Assembly: GCF_001514235.1 (NCBI RefSeq)
Contig: NZ_KQ948945.1
Coordinates: 66,134-130,133 of the forward strand
Length of the DNA: 64,000 nucleotides
Source: Streptomyces caeruleatus
Lineage (GTDB): Bacteria; Actinomycetota; Actinomycetes; Streptomycetales; Streptomycetaceae
Direction: 5' to 3'
Shown: positions 7,710 to 16,969 of the stretch, piece after piece
Layout: each line of letters starts with the position of its first letter
Numbering within the stretch: position 1 is the first letter of the stretch
Translations under genes and position numbers: made by a program
Notes under the pieces: model-generated
Databases searched by the model: none
Seen by the model: only the letters and a program-made list of their open reading frames with translations
What the model was told of the DNA's origin: nothing

Positions 7710-10592
7710 TCAGTCTCCCGCCACCCGCAGCTGAGCGCCCGTACCCGCGACCGCCAGCGCCCCGTCCTCGTCCGTCCGCAGCACCACCGCGCCCTGCGCC
7801 CGCAGCGCCGCGACGGTACTGGGAGCCGGGTGCCCATACGGGTTGTCCGCACCGCAACTGATCAACGCCAGCCGCGGCGCCGCCCTGCGTATCAGCTCCG
7901 GATCCTGGTACGCCGAGCCATGATGGGCGACCTTGAGCACATCCACGCCGCCCAACAGGGCCCCGGCCGGTGATCTCAACAGCGCTCGCTGGGCCGGGGG
8001 TTCCAGATCCCCCAGCAGCAGGAACCGCAGCCCGGCCGACCGCACGAGCAGGGTGACACTGGCGTCGTTCGGACCGTCCGGGGCCATGGCCGTGGGCGAC
8101 GACTGTGCCGGCGGCCAGACGACCTGCCAGCTCAGCGCCCCGGTGCGCCGCTCCTCCCCGGCGGCGGCGCGCGTCACGGGGATGTGCCGATCCGCCGCCT
8201 CCCTGCGCACGAACTCCACCTGATCCACCGGCTCCTCGTGCCCCGTCGTCTCGATCGCGCCCACCGCACGCCCGCGCAGAACGCCGGGCAGGCCCGCCAC
8301 ATGGTCGGCGTGGAAGTGGGTCAGGACGACGAGCGGAATCCGGGTGATGCCGAGTGCGCGCAGGCAGCGGTCGACCGACGTCGGATCGGGGCCGGCGTCC
8401 ACGACCACGCCCGTGCCCTCGCCCGCCGCGAGCACCGTCGCGTCGCCCTGCCCCACGTCGCACATCGCGAACCGCCACCCGGGTGGCGGCCAGCCCGTGA
8501 CCACCCTGGTCAGCGGTGACGGCTGCACCACCACCAGCAGGAGCAGCACCCCGCAGACACCGCACCACCAGGGGTGCCGCAGCAGCCGTCGCCCGGCGAG
8601 CAGGACGACCACCGTGGCGAGGGCGAGCAACGCCGCCCCGGCCCAGCTGCCGGGCCAGTCCACACCCGCCCCTGGCAGTGCGGCACCCGTCCGGGCGACG
8701 TCCGCGATCCACCCGGCCGGCCAACCCGCGCCCCAGGCCAACATCTTGGCCAGCGGCATCGCGAGCGGTGCCGCCGCCAGCGCCGCGAAGCCCAGCACCG
8801 TGGCCGGTGCGAGCGCGAACTCCGCGAGCAGATTGCACGGCACCGCCACCAGACTCACCCGCGCCGACAACACCGCCACGACCGGCGCGCACAGGGCCTG
8901 CGCGGCAGCCGCGGCCGCCAGCGCCTCGGCCCACCGCGGTGGCACCCGGCGCCGTCGCAACGCCGCGCTCCACCGGGGCGCGAGGGTGAGCAGGGCACCC
9001 GTGGCCAGGACGGACAGCAGAAAGCCGTAACTCCTGGCCAGCCACGGGTCGTACAGCACCAGCAGCAGCACAGCCGTCGCCAGCGCCGGGATCAGCGACC
9101 TGCGGCGTCCCGTCGCCAGGGCCAGCAGCACGACGGCTCCGCAAGCCGCGGCCCGCAACACGCTCGGGTCGGGCCGGCACACGATGACGAAGGCGAGGGT
9201 GAGCCCGCCGCCGAGCAACGCGGTCGTCCGCAGGGAGAAACCGAGGCGGGGCGCGAGTCCACGGCGCTCGGCCAACTGCGCTCTGCCGGGTGGGCCGATG
9301 AGCAGGGCGAGGATGATCGTGAGGTTGCTGCCGGAGACGGCGAGCGTGTGCGCGAGGTCGGTCTCCTTGAACGCCTCGTCCAGCTCCGGGGTGATCCGCG
9401 AGGTGTCCCCCACGACCAGCCCCGGCAACAGCGCCCGCGCATCCGCCGGCAGACCGTCGGTCGCCTCCCGCAGCCCGGCCCGCAGCCGCCCGGCCAACCG
9501 CTGCGCCGCCGACGGCTCCCCCACCACCTCCGGCACCCCCGGGTCCCGCACCCGTAGCACCGCCGCGACCCGATCCCCGTCCGTCAGCGAGGGCGCGAGC
9601 GTCGCGGTCACCCGCAAGCGCGTGGAGGGCAGCAGCCCCAGCCATGGTGAAGTCCGACCGTCGGCGGACCTCGGCGGGGCCTGGGCGTTCCCGGGCGCGT
9701 TCGGCCTCTCGTCGACGGCCCTGGAGATCCCCGACCCCCAACCCGCGTCGATGATCATGAGCACCGGCGCCCGTGTGACCACCGCCGTGCCGTGCGCCTC
9801 CTCCACGCGCCGTACATCCGCGTTGATCAGCACGGAGGTCGGCGCCATGTGATCGCCCTTGACCCGGGGCCGGGTCAGCCGGGGATCGGAGGTGACCTCG
9901 ACCTCCGCGGTCACGCTGGCATACTCCCGCGCCAGCCTGGGCACGGGCCCACGTCGCAGATCGGCCCCGTGCAACCCTGCGGAGACGGCGGCCGCGGCGA
10001 CGCAGAGCAGCACCGCGGCGACTGAAATGCGCGGCCAGGTGGTGCGCGGGGGCGCGGGGCGTTGACCTCGCGACTGAGTGCCATGGGTGACCCGGATGGT
10101 CGGGGCGGCCGGGGTGGCCCGAGTGACCCGGGTGGTCCGGGAGGCCGGAGTGGCCCAAGTGGCCCGAGTAGCCGGAGTGGCCGGAATGGCCCCAGTGCCC
10201 TCACGATCGCTGGTCCCACCCCCGGCTCCTCGCCGCACCAGCAGCAGTACGCCTGCCGCGACCAGGCCCACCACCGCCGCCCCGACCGCCCACTCCGGTG
10301 ACGCGTCCAGCATCAGTGCCGCCGTCGCCCAGGCCGCCAGCGCCGGAGGCACGAGTCGGAGGTCCGTCGGCCCTTCCTGCCGGGGATGGGAGGCACCCAG
10401 CCGGCTCCCGGACGCGGCGTGAACGGCAGCGCGGCCGGGTGCGCGGACGTCGTGCCCCATGGCCGTCCTGACCCGACCGACCGCCCTGGCCCGACCGACC
10501 GCCCCGGCCCTCACGGCCATCGTGGTCCTCACGGCCATCTCGGTCCTCACAGCCATCGTGGTCCTCACGGCCATCCCGGTCCTCACAGCCAT
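7710..10592 (-). CDS. comEC: ComEC/Rec2-family DNA-uptake channel protein
   Basis: Polytopic membrane protein of the competence DNA channel family. Order: variable repetitive N-terminus, two membrane segments (ALAAWATAALML, VGAAVVGLVAAGVLLLV), a low-complexity PATPATRATWATPA stretch, OB-fold-like region, the ComEC core with LAVSGSNLTIILALL, several helices, and a C-terminal metallo-beta-lactamase-like domain with the ligand motif THFHADH. Start is uncertain. The ATG at 10592 follows GTGAGGACCGGG, which overlaps the comEA stop; further in-frame ATGs recur every 18 bp (10574, 10556, 10538, 10520) and another is at 10460. From 10592 the product is 960 residues. Streptomyces is not known to be naturally competent, so the role is unclear. 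Confidence 0.9.
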   Translation of the reverse strand: MAVRTGMAVRTTMAVRTEMAVRTTMAVRAGAVGRARAVGRVRTAMGHDVRAPGRAAVHAASGSRLGASHPRQEGPTDLRLVPPALAAWATAALMLDASPEWAVGAAVVGLVAAGVLLLVRRGAGGGTSDREGTGAIPATPATRATWATPASRTTRVTRATPAAPTIRVTHGTQSRGQRPAPPRTTWPRISVAAVLLCVAAAAVSAGLHGADLRRGPVPRLAREYASVTAEVEVTSDPRLTRPRVKGDHMAPTSVLINADVRRVEEAHGTAVVTRAPVLMIIDAGWGSGISRAVDERPNAPGNAQAPPRSADGRTSPWLGLLPSTRLRVTATLAPSLTDGDRVAAVLRVRDPGVPEVVGEPSAAQRLAGRLRAGLREATDGLPADARALLPGLVVGDTSRITPELDEAFKETDLAHTLAVSGSNLTIILALLIGPPGRAQLAERRGLAPRLGFSLRTTALLGGGLTLAFVIVCRPDPSVLRAAACGAVVLLALATGRRRSLIPALATAVLLLVLYDPWLARSYGFLLSVLATGALLTLAPRWSAALRRRRVPPRWAEALAAAAAAQALCAPVVAVLSARVSLVAVPCNLLAEFALAPATVLGFAALAAAPLAMPLAKMLAWGAGWPAGWIADVARTGAALPGAGVDWPGSWAGAALLALATVVVLLAGRRLLRHPWWCGVCGVLLLLVVVQPSPLTRVVTGWPPPGWRFAMCDVGQGDATVLAAGEGTGVVVDAGPDPTSVDRCLRALGITRIPLVVLTHFHADHVAGLPGVLRGRAVGAIETTGHEEPVDQVEFVRREAADRHIPVTRAAAGEERRTGALSWQVVWPPAQSSPTAMAPDGPNDASVTLLVRSAGLRFLLLGDLEPPAQRALLRSPAGALLGGVDVLKVAHHGSAYQDPELIRRAAPRLALISCGADNPYGHPAPSTVAALRAQGAVVLRTDEDGALAVAGTGAQLRVAGD

Positions 10593-10608
10593 CCCGGTCC
10601 TCACGGCC
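10510..10608 (-). repeat. 18-bp tandem array carrying in-frame SD-ATG units
   Basis: Five full copies (10510-10527, 10528-10545, 10546-10563, 10564-10581, 10582-10599) and a half copy. On the minus strand each reads GTGAGGACCxxGATGGC(C/T), so each supplies an AGGA motif 5-6 nt before an ATG in the comEC frame. The comEA stop lies in the final half copy. Confidence 0.95.
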
Positions 10609-11752
10609 GCACGAGATTTCGTAGATCGGCGAACCTGCGGTCGCCGATGCCATTGACCTCGCGCAGTTCGTCCACCGAGCGGAAACCGGCGTGCTGGGTG
10701 CGGTAGTCGATGATGTGCTGGGCCAGCACCGGGCCGACGCCCGGGAGGGTGTCGAGCTGGTCCACGGTGGCTGTGTTGAGGGAGACGGGTGCGGTGGGTG
10801 CCGCCCCGGCGGCCCCCGAGGTGCCCGCGCCCACGCCCGCACCGGCAGCGGTCCCGGCCACGGCGGCCGGGGTGCCGACGATCACCTGCTCGCCGTCCAC
10901 CAGGAAGCGGGCCCGGTTGAGGCTGTCGGTGTTCGTGCCGGGACGCACCCCGCCGGCCACGCGCAGGGCGTCGGCGACCCGCGAGCCCGCGGGCAGGCGG
11001 TGGATACCGGGTTCGCGCACCTTGCCGCTGACGTCCACGACGATCTCGGGCGCGGCCGTGCCCGCAGGCCCCGGCATACCCGACGCACCCGCAGAACCCG
11101 CCGCACCGCCCACCGACGCACCCGCCCCGGCCTCCCCTCCCTGCTGTTCTCCGCCGTAGGAGGCTGCCGCCCGCACCACCTCGGGCGCCCGCACGGACTG
11201 CGCCCGCCCGGCCCAGAAGTGCTGCACGGCGAACCCTGCGGCAAGGACGAGAACCACGGTGAGCGCGACCAAGCTCCGCCGCTCCAGCCCACACCTCGCC
11301 TGCAACCACACCGGCATCCGCTCCCGCAAAGCCGACCCGGCCCGCGACCGCCAGGCCGCCGCCCCGCCACCCGCGTCACCGGCAGCGCCCTCGACTCGGC
11401 CCCGTGTCCTGACCCCGACCCCGACCCCGGCCCCGGCGTCCGAGTCGGCATCGGCATCGGCATCGGCGTCCAACACCTCGGACCCCTCGACCCAGTCGTC
11501 GTACCGACCGCCCCCTTCCTCCGGCGGCCCCGCCCCCGACTCCCGCCACTCCTCGGCCCGTTCGGCGAAAATCACCTCCGCCCTGCGCCGCAACTCCGCC
11601 GCCGACGCATGGTGCTGCCGCGCCCGCCCCCGGACGGGCATGCGTCGTCGATGGTGGATGCGGCTGTCGGAGTGGGGGCCTCGGCCCGGGCCGCTGGTCG
11701 CCGTCGTGGTACGTGTGCGTGATCGAAGTGCCATGCGACGAGGATCGGACAC
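10601..11752 (-). CDS. comEA: ComEA-like DNA-binding protein (SLBB plus helix-hairpin-helix)
   Basis: Competence-type DNA receptor. About 130 N-terminal residues are acidic and low-complexity (DADADADADSDAGAGVGVGV), followed by a membrane anchor LVALTVVLVLAAGFAVQHFW, an SLBB domain (VVDVSGKVREPGIHRLPAG), a Gly/Ala linker, and a C-terminal double helix-hairpin-helix (NTATVDQLDTLPGVGPVLAQ and LREVNGIGDRRFADLRNL). The GTG at 11752 gives 383 residues; ATG at 11734 is an alternative with no better ribosome site. The stop overlaps the first ribosome-binding site of comEC, implying translational coupling. The N-terminal cytosolic extension is longer than in Firmicutes ComEA. Confidence 0.9.
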   Translation of the reverse strand: MSDPRRMALRSRTRTTTATSGPGRGPHSDSRIHHRRRMPVRGRARQHHASAAELRRRAEVIFAERAEEWRESGAGPPEEGGGRYDDWVEGSEVLDADADADADSDAGAGVGVGVRTRGRVEGAAGDAGGGAAAWRSRAGSALRERMPVWLQARCGLERRSLVALTVVLVLAAGFAVQHFWAGRAQSVRAPEVVRAAASYGGEQQGGEAGAGASVGGAAGSAGASGMPGPAGTAAPEIVVDVSGKVREPGIHRLPAGSRVADALRVAGGVRPGTNTDSLNRARFLVDGEQVIVGTPAAVAGTAAGAGVGAGTSGAAGAAPTAPVSLNTATVDQLDTLPGVGPVLAQHIIDYRTQHAGFRSVDELREVNGIGDRRFADLRNLVRP

Positions 11753-11874
11753 CTCGCCCCACCCGCGATGATCTTGCTCAATTCCCGGGGATTACCACCC
11801 AGTTGTGGAAAACTCCGCCACCCACACGAGTGGCTCCCCCTCAGAGAACCTGTCGCCGGTCCCCTGAGCCCCCG

Positions 11875-12720
11875 TCACCGCGGCGAAACCACAACCCCCA
11901 GCAACCCAGGCCCGGTATGCGCCCCGATCACCGCCCCCACCTCGCTCACATGCAGGTCGGCGAGCCCCGGGACCCGCGCCCGCAGGCGGTCCGCCAGGGC
12001 CGACGCCCGGTCGGGAGCGGCGAGATGGTGCACCGCGATGTCGACCTGCGCGCTGCCCGCCCGGTCGGCCGCGATCTCCTCCAGGCGGGCGATGGCCTTG
12101 GAAGCCGTGCGCACCTTCTCCAGCGGGCCGATCCGACCGCCCTCCAGTTGCAGCAGCGGCTTCACGGCGAGCGCCGAGCCCAGCAGGGCCTGTGCCGCGC
12201 CGATACGGCCGCCGCGACGCAGATAGTCGAGGGTGTCGACGTAGAAGTAGGCGGCCGTGCTTCCGGCCCGCTTCTCGGCGGCCGTGACGGCCTCGTCCAC
12301 CGTGCCGCCCGTCTCCGCCGCCTCGGCCGCGGCGAGCGCGCTGAACCCGAGCGCCATCGCGACCATCCCGGTGTCCACCACCCGCACCGGCACCGGCGCC
12401 TCACGCGCCGCGAGGACCGCCGCGTCGTAGGTGCCGGAGAGCTCGGCGGACAGGTGCAGCGAGACGATGCCGGTGGCGCCCGCCTCGGCGACCTCGCGGT
12501 AGTGCTCCGCGAAGACCTGAGGGCTGGGGCGCGAGGTGGTGACGGGGCGTCGCTTCTGCAACGCCTGGGCGAGGGAACGGGTCGAGATCTCGGTGCCCTC
12601 GTCCAGCGCCTGACCGCCGACGACCACGGTCAGGGGTACTGAGGTGATGCCGTGGCGCTCCATCGTCCGCGGCGGCAGGTAGGCCGTTGAATCGGTGACG
12701 ATCGCGACATGGCGGGACAT
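11875..12720 (-). CDS. DegV family fatty-acid-binding protein
   Basis: DegV/FakB-type protein, which binds one fatty acid and, in Firmicutes, presents it to fatty-acid kinase FakA. The 281 residues carry the family signatures TDSTAYLPP at the N-terminus, TSRPSP near residue 62, SLHLSAELSGTY near 87 and the DTLDYLRRGGRI loop near 162. ATG at 12720. It is about 120 bp upstream of comEA and on the same strand. No FakA-like kinase is nearby, so whether it feeds fatty-acid phosphorylation here is open. Confidence 0.93.
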   Translation of the reverse strand: MSRHVAIVTDSTAYLPPRTMERHGITSVPLTVVVGGQALDEGTEISTRSLAQALQKRRPVTTSRPSPQVFAEHYREVAEAGATGIVSLHLSAELSGTYDAAVLAAREAPVPVRVVDTGMVAMALGFSALAAAEAAETGGTVDEAVTAAEKRAGSTAAYFYVDTLDYLRRGGRIGAAQALLGSALAVKPLLQLEGGRIGPLEKVRTASKAIARLEEIAADRAGSAQVDIAVHHLAAPDRASALADRLRARVPGLADLHVSEVGAVIGAHTGPGLLGVVVSPR

Positions 12721-12812
12721 GAGCTGGAGGTTACCTGCCGTAGCGCCCGGGCGGCAGCCCGACCCCGCTCACCTGGAAATGCCTTGACCGGATCAACTGG
12801 CGTTCAACCGGC

Positions 12813-13583
12813 TCAAGTCGTGCTCTCGGGGCGGGGCTTCTTCTGCCAGGGGTAGGTCGGGCGAGGGTCGGCCGGGGTGATCGCGGGCCGCGTGGGCTCC
12901 TCGGCCCGCTGCGTCCGAGAGGTGTCCGACCAGGTCTGCTCGGCCGTCGGCTCGGCCTGGGCGGCGGGGGCCTCCGGCCACGGGGGCGGGGGTGTCGTGG
13001 AGGAGGTCGAGGACGACGAGGGCGGCGCCAGGGTCTCCTCCGTCTGCCAGTGCCGCAGGGCACCGGTCTCCACGTCGATCTGGGCGCTGAGCGTGTCCAG
13101 GTCGTCGTCGGCGAAGCGGCGAGCCCGGTCGCGGGCGGCCCAGCGCAGCGAGTCGGCGGCATGGACGATGCGCTCGGTGCGTTCGCGCAGGTCGGGCAAC
13201 CGCTCGGCGAGTGTCGCGCGGTCCGGCTCGGACTCCAGGCGCCGCAGTTCGGCGTCCAGTTCGTGCCCGTGCGCGCTGAGGCGCTGGAAGAGGTCGAGGG
13301 ACTCCTTGAGGGACTCGTCCTCGGCCACGCCCGCGTGCAGCGCGTCCTGAGTGGCCCGCATGGAAGTGCGCAGCTTCAGCCGCAGCTGGGCGAGCTCGCC
13401 TGCCGGCCCGGGCTGGGCGAAGGACTTGGCCCGCAGGGTGTGGTCCTCGACCGTGCGCCGGGCGTGGCTGATGGTGTCGTCGACGCGGCGCTTGGCGGCG
13501 CCGACCACCTTGACCGTGGCGTAGGCGCCCAGCGCGACGAAGAGCACGAAGAGCAGGGCCACGACTGCGATCACTGCTTCCAC
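12813..13583 (-). CDS. Membrane-anchored coiled-coil protein of unknown function
   Basis: A 256-residue protein with one N-terminal membrane helix (AVIAVVALLFVLFVALGAYATV), then a charged helical region of about 150 residues (LAQLRLKLRTSMRATQDAL ... LFQRLSAHGHELDAELRRLES) likely to form coiled coil, and a Pro/Ser/Thr-rich tail. GTG at 13583 is chosen because GGAGGAG lies 5 nt upstream. It is widespread in Streptomyces as a hypothetical secreted or membrane protein; I recognise no catalytic domain. Topology suggests the coiled coil is cytoplasmic or outside depending on insertion; charge (KRR after the helix) favours a cytoplasmic C-terminus. Confidence 0.75.
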   Translation of the reverse strand: MEAVIAVVALLFVLFVALGAYATVKVVGAAKRRVDDTISHARRTVEDHTLRAKSFAQPGPAGELAQLRLKLRTSMRATQDALHAGVAEDESLKESLDLFQRLSAHGHELDAELRRLESEPDRATLAERLPDLRERTERIVHAADSLRWAARDRARRFADDDLDTLSAQIDVETGALRHWQTEETLAPPSSSSTSSTTPPPPWPEAPAAQAEPTAEQTWSDTSRTQRAEEPTRPAITPADPRPTYPWQKKPRPESTT

Positions 13584-13903
13584 GAACTCCTCCTCCGACC
13601 GGCCGCGGCACACACCGCGTCACTCTTCAACGGTAAACGCAGCGGGCAGGCCCGGAGTTCCAGCAGAACCCCGAACCTGCCCGTAGGGGATCACCCCGAG
13701 CGAAGAGCACACCGAGCGAAGATCACACCGAGCGAAGATCACGCCGAGCCGAAAGCCGAGGTCATGACCGCCCCGGCCGGCCCACCGCGGTCACGGCAGC
13801 CCGACCCGGCGCGCTCGCCGTAGATCTCGGCCGTGAGCGGGCGCCGTAGCCCAGTGCCGTAGCCCTGGGCCGCAGACCTACACCGCAGGCCTACACCGCC
13901 GAC
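13584..13903. other. Intergenic region upstream of coiled-coil gene, downstream of leuS
   Basis: No gene supported. It contains a 16-bp tandem repeat (13697-13744) and further short repeats of GACCTACACCGC type running up to the leuS stop (13870-13906). The right end is the 3' flank of leuS; no clean terminator hairpin was found. Confidence 0.5.
13697..13744. repeat. 16-bp tandem repeat, three copies
   Basis: CGAGCGAAGAGCACAC, CGAGCGAAGATCACAC and CGAGCGAAGATCACGC in succession (13697-13712, 13713-13728, 13729-13744). Confidence 0.85.
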
Positions 13904-16786
13904 CTACGCCGGAACGATGTTCACCAGCTTCGGCGCCCGCACGATCACCTTCCGGATCCCGGCGCCGTCCAGTGCCGCCACGACCTTCTCGTCGGACAGG
14001 GCGACCTTCTCCAGGTCCTCCTCGGAGATGGCCGGCGAGACCTCCAGGCGGGCCTTGACCTTGCCCTTGATCTGCACGACGCAGGTCACGGTCTCGTCCA
14101 CGACGTAGGCCGGGTCGGCGACCGGGAAGTCCTGGTGCACGACCGAGTCCTCGTGGCCCAGCTTGCGCCACAGTTCCTCGGCGACGTGCGGGGCCAGCGG
14201 CGCGACCATCAGCACCAGCGCCTCGGCGACCGACCGCGGCACCGCACCCCCGGCCTTGGTCAGGTGGTTGTTCAGCTCGGTGACCTTGGCGATGGCGGTG
14301 TTGAACCGCATGCCCTCCAGGTCGCCGCGCACCCCGTCGATGGCCTTGTGCAGGGCACGCAGCGTGTCCTCGTCGGGCTCGGCGTCCACCACCGTCACGG
14401 CACCGGTCGTCTCGTCGACGACGTTGCGCCACAGCCGCTGCAGCAGCCGGAACTGGCCGACCACCGCGCGCGTGTCCCACGGCCGGGAGACGTCCAGGGG
14501 GCCCATCGCCATCTCGTACAGCCGCAGCGTGTCGGCGCCGTACTCGGCGGCGATCTCGTCCGGGGTGACCGCGTTCTTCAGGGACTTGCCCATCTTGCCC
14601 AGCAGCCGGGAGACCTTCTCGCCCTGGTAGTAGTAGGCGCCGTCGCGCTCCTCCACCTCGGCGGCCGGTACCGCGATGCCACGGCTGTCGCGGTAGACGT
14701 AGGCCTGGATCATGCCCTGGTTGAACAGCTTGTGGAACGGCTCCGCCGAGGAGACGTGGCCCAGGTCGAACAGGACCTTGGACCAGAAGCGCGCGTACAG
14801 CAGGTGCAGCACCGCGTGCTCGGCACCGCCGACGTACAGGTCGACGCCGCCGTGCGGCTGGCCCTCGCGCGGGCCCATCCAGTACTGCTCGATCTCCGGG
14901 TCGACCAGTTGCTCGCTGTTGTGCGGGTCCAGGTAGCGCAGCTCGTACCAGCAGGAACCGGCCCAGTTGGGCATGGTGTTGGTCTCACGCCGGTAGCGCT
15001 TCGGTCCGTCGCCCAGGTCCAGGGTGACGTTGACCCACTCCTCGTTGCGCGACAGCGGCGTCTCGGGCTCGGTGTCGGCGTCGTCCGGCTCGAAGGTGCG
15101 CGGGCTGTAGTCCTCGACCTCGGGCAGCTCCAGGGGCAGCATCGACTCGGGCAGCGGGTGGGCGATGCCGTCCTCGTCGTAGACGATCGGGAAGGGCTCG
15201 CCCCAGTAGCGCTGACGGCTGAACAGCCAGTCGCGCAGCCGGAAGTTGACCGTGCCCTCGCCGACGCCGGACCGCTCCAGCCAGTCGGTGATGCGGGCCT
15301 TGGCCTCGACGACACCCAGGCCGTTCAGGGAGATGTCGTCGTTGGCGGAGTTGATGATCTTCGCGTCGTACGACGCGAAGGCGTCCTCCCAGGTCGAGGT
15401 GTCCGTGCCACGCCCGTCCGTCGGCTCGACGATGCAGACGATCGGCAGCTCGAAGGCGCGCGCGAACTCGAAGTCACGCTGGTCGCCGCAGGGTACGGCC
15501 ATGATCGCGCCGGTGCCGTAGCCCATCAGGACGTAGTCGGCGATGAAGACGGGGACCTGCTCGCCGTTGACCGGGTTGGTCGCGTACGCGCCGATGAAGA
15601 CGCCGGTCTTGTCCTTGGCCTCGGCCTGGCGCTCGACGTCGGACTTGGAGGCGGCCTGCGCGCGGTAGGCGGCGACGGCCTCGGCCGGGGTCGCGTGGCC
15701 GCCGGTCCACACCTCGTGCGTGCCCTCGGGCCAGGCGTCGGGGGTGAACTTCTCGACCAGCGGGTGCTCGGGCGCCAGCACCATGTAGCTCGCGCCGAAC
15801 AGGGTGTCGGGGCGCGTGGTGAAGACGGTGATGCGCTCGCCGTCCACGGGGAAGTCGACGCGGGCGCCCTCGGAGCGGCCGATCCAGTTGCGCTGCTGCA
15901 GCTTGATGGCCTCGGGCCAGTCCAGCTCGGTCAGGTCGTCCAGCAGGCGGTCGGCGTACGCGGTGATCCGCATGTTCCACTGGCGCAGCTTGGCCTTGAA
16001 GACCGGGTAGTTGCCGCGCTCGGAGCGGCCGTCGGCCGTGACCTCCTCGTTGGCCAGGACGGTGCCCAGCCCGGGGCACCAGTTGACCGGCGCGTCCGAG
16101 GCGTACGCCAGGCGGTATCCGCCCAGGACGTCGGCGCGCTCGGCGGCGCTCAGCTCGCTCCACGCGCGCGTGCCGCCGTCGGAACCGGGTACGGCGCGCT
16201 CACCGGACTCGAACTGGGCGATCAGCTCGGAGATCGGGCGGGCCTTGTTCGCCTTGTCGTCGTACCAGGAGTTGAAGATCTGCAGGAAGATCCACTGGGT
16301 CCACTTGTAGTAGTCCGGGTCGATCGTGGCGAACGACCGGCGCTTGTCGTGGCCCAGGCCCAGCCGGCGCAGCTGGACCTTCATGTTCTCGATGTTGGCC
16401 TCGGTGGAGACACGCGGGTGCGTGCCGGTCTGCACGGCGTACTGCTCGGCGGGCAGGCCGAAGGCGTCGAAGCCCAGGGTGTGCAGGACGTTGTGGCCGG
16501 TCATGCGCTGGAAGCGCGCGAAGACGTCGGTGGCGATGTAGCCCAGGGGGTGGCCGACGTGCAGGCCCGCTCCGGAGGGGTACGGGAACATGTCCATGAT
16601 GAACTTCTTGGGCTTGGCGGCCAGCTCGGCGTCGCCCGCCAGGTCGCCCTTGGGGTTCGGCGCCGCGTACGTGCCCTCGGCGTCCCAGAAGTCCTGCCAG
16701 CGTGCCTCGATGTCGGCGGCCATGGCCGCCGTGTAGCGGTGCGGCGCTGCCGCCTCGGCGGCGGCAGCGGGGTTCGTCTCGCTCAT
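13904..16786 (-). CDS. leuS: Leucyl-tRNA synthetase
   Basis: Class I aminoacyl-tRNA synthetase that charges tRNA-Leu. The 960-residue product has the HIGH-type motif in PYPSGAGLHVGHPLGY, the large CP1 editing domain inserted in the middle (TTRPDTLFGASY), the KMSKS-equivalent GKMGKSLKN near residue 725 and the anticodon-binding C-terminus. ATG at 16786 (MSETNPAAA) has GAGGA 3 nt upstream. The leader upstream carries a leucine-rich mini-ORF (16919-16957) and an intrinsic terminator (16847-16871), so expression is probably attenuated according to charged tRNA-Leu. Confidence 0.98.
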   Translation of the reverse strand: MSETNPAAAAEAAAPHRYTAAMAADIEARWQDFWDAEGTYAAPNPKGDLAGDAELAAKPKKFIMDMFPYPSGAGLHVGHPLGYIATDVFARFQRMTGHNVLHTLGFDAFGLPAEQYAVQTGTHPRVSTEANIENMKVQLRRLGLGHDKRRSFATIDPDYYKWTQWIFLQIFNSWYDDKANKARPISELIAQFESGERAVPGSDGGTRAWSELSAAERADVLGGYRLAYASDAPVNWCPGLGTVLANEEVTADGRSERGNYPVFKAKLRQWNMRITAYADRLLDDLTELDWPEAIKLQQRNWIGRSEGARVDFPVDGERITVFTTRPDTLFGASYMVLAPEHPLVEKFTPDAWPEGTHEVWTGGHATPAEAVAAYRAQAASKSDVERQAEAKDKTGVFIGAYATNPVNGEQVPVFIADYVLMGYGTGAIMAVPCGDQRDFEFARAFELPIVCIVEPTDGRGTDTSTWEDAFASYDAKIINSANDDISLNGLGVVEAKARITDWLERSGVGEGTVNFRLRDWLFSRQRYWGEPFPIVYDEDGIAHPLPESMLPLELPEVEDYSPRTFEPDDADTEPETPLSRNEEWVNVTLDLGDGPKRYRRETNTMPNWAGSCWYELRYLDPHNSEQLVDPEIEQYWMGPREGQPHGGVDLYVGGAEHAVLHLLYARFWSKVLFDLGHVSSAEPFHKLFNQGMIQAYVYRDSRGIAVPAAEVEERDGAYYYQGEKVSRLLGKMGKSLKNAVTPDEIAAEYGADTLRLYEMAMGPLDVSRPWDTRAVVGQFRLLQRLWRNVVDETTGAVTVVDAEPDEDTLRALHKAIDGVRGDLEGMRFNTAIAKVTELNNHLTKAGGAVPRSVAEALVLMVAPLAPHVAEELWRKLGHEDSVVHQDFPVADPAYVVDETVTCVVQIKGKVKARLEVSPAISEEDLEKVALSDEKVVAALDGAGIRKVIVRAPKLVNIVPA

Positions 16787-16846
16787 GATCCTCAAAGCTC
16801 CATCGATCGTCTCTGCCAGCGGCTGCGGTTCGGTTCTCTGGAAACG

Positions 16847-16871
16847 AAAAATCCCCTCGCACAGGAGGGGA
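16847..16871 (-). terminator. Intrinsic terminator in the leuS leader (attenuator)
   Basis: On the minus strand a 7-bp stem TCCCCTC/GAGGGGA (with 6-nt loop) is followed directly by a run of T. It lies 61 bp before the leuS start and no other minus-strand gene could end here, because the upstream gene is divergent. A second hairpin with GACCA/TGGTC arms precedes it (around 16888-16911). Position and U-tract fit a transcription attenuator. Confidence 0.75.
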
Positions 16872-16918
16872 CGCCGCGCCGATTCCGACCATCCGTTTCG
16901 CCCGGTGGTCGGGACTGA

Positions 16919-16957
16919 TCAGCGCGGCCCGCTAAGCAGAAGGCGTACGGCACGCAT
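16919..16957 (-). CDS. Leucine leader peptide of leuS (12 aa)
   Basis: A 12-codon ORF, MRAVRLLLSGPR, with three consecutive Leu codons (CTT CTG CTT), two of them rare in this GC-rich genome. Its stop is 48 nt before the attenuator stem. A -10-like TACCCT (16964-16969) ends 6 nt before the ATG, so the transcript would start at or next to the ATG, making it leaderless, as known for several streptomycete leader peptides. The arrangement (Leu run, pause, alternative hairpins, terminator, leuS) is that of classical ribosome-mediated attenuation. The -35 region is weak. Confidence 0.7.
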   Translation of the reverse strand: MRAVRLLLSGPR

Positions 16958-16963
16958 GGCGTC

Positions 16964-16969
16964 AGGGTA
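16964..16969 (-). promoter_or_regulatory. Candidate -10 element for the leuS leader transcript
   Basis: TACCCT on the minus strand, 6 nt upstream of the leader-peptide ATG. The same hexamer at the same spacing precedes proA (30228-30233). Confidence 0.45.

Noticed and set aside
14135..16918. A 927-codon open frame on the plus strand across leuS
   Set aside because: Antisense shadow of leuS produced by GC-rich third positions; no domain.
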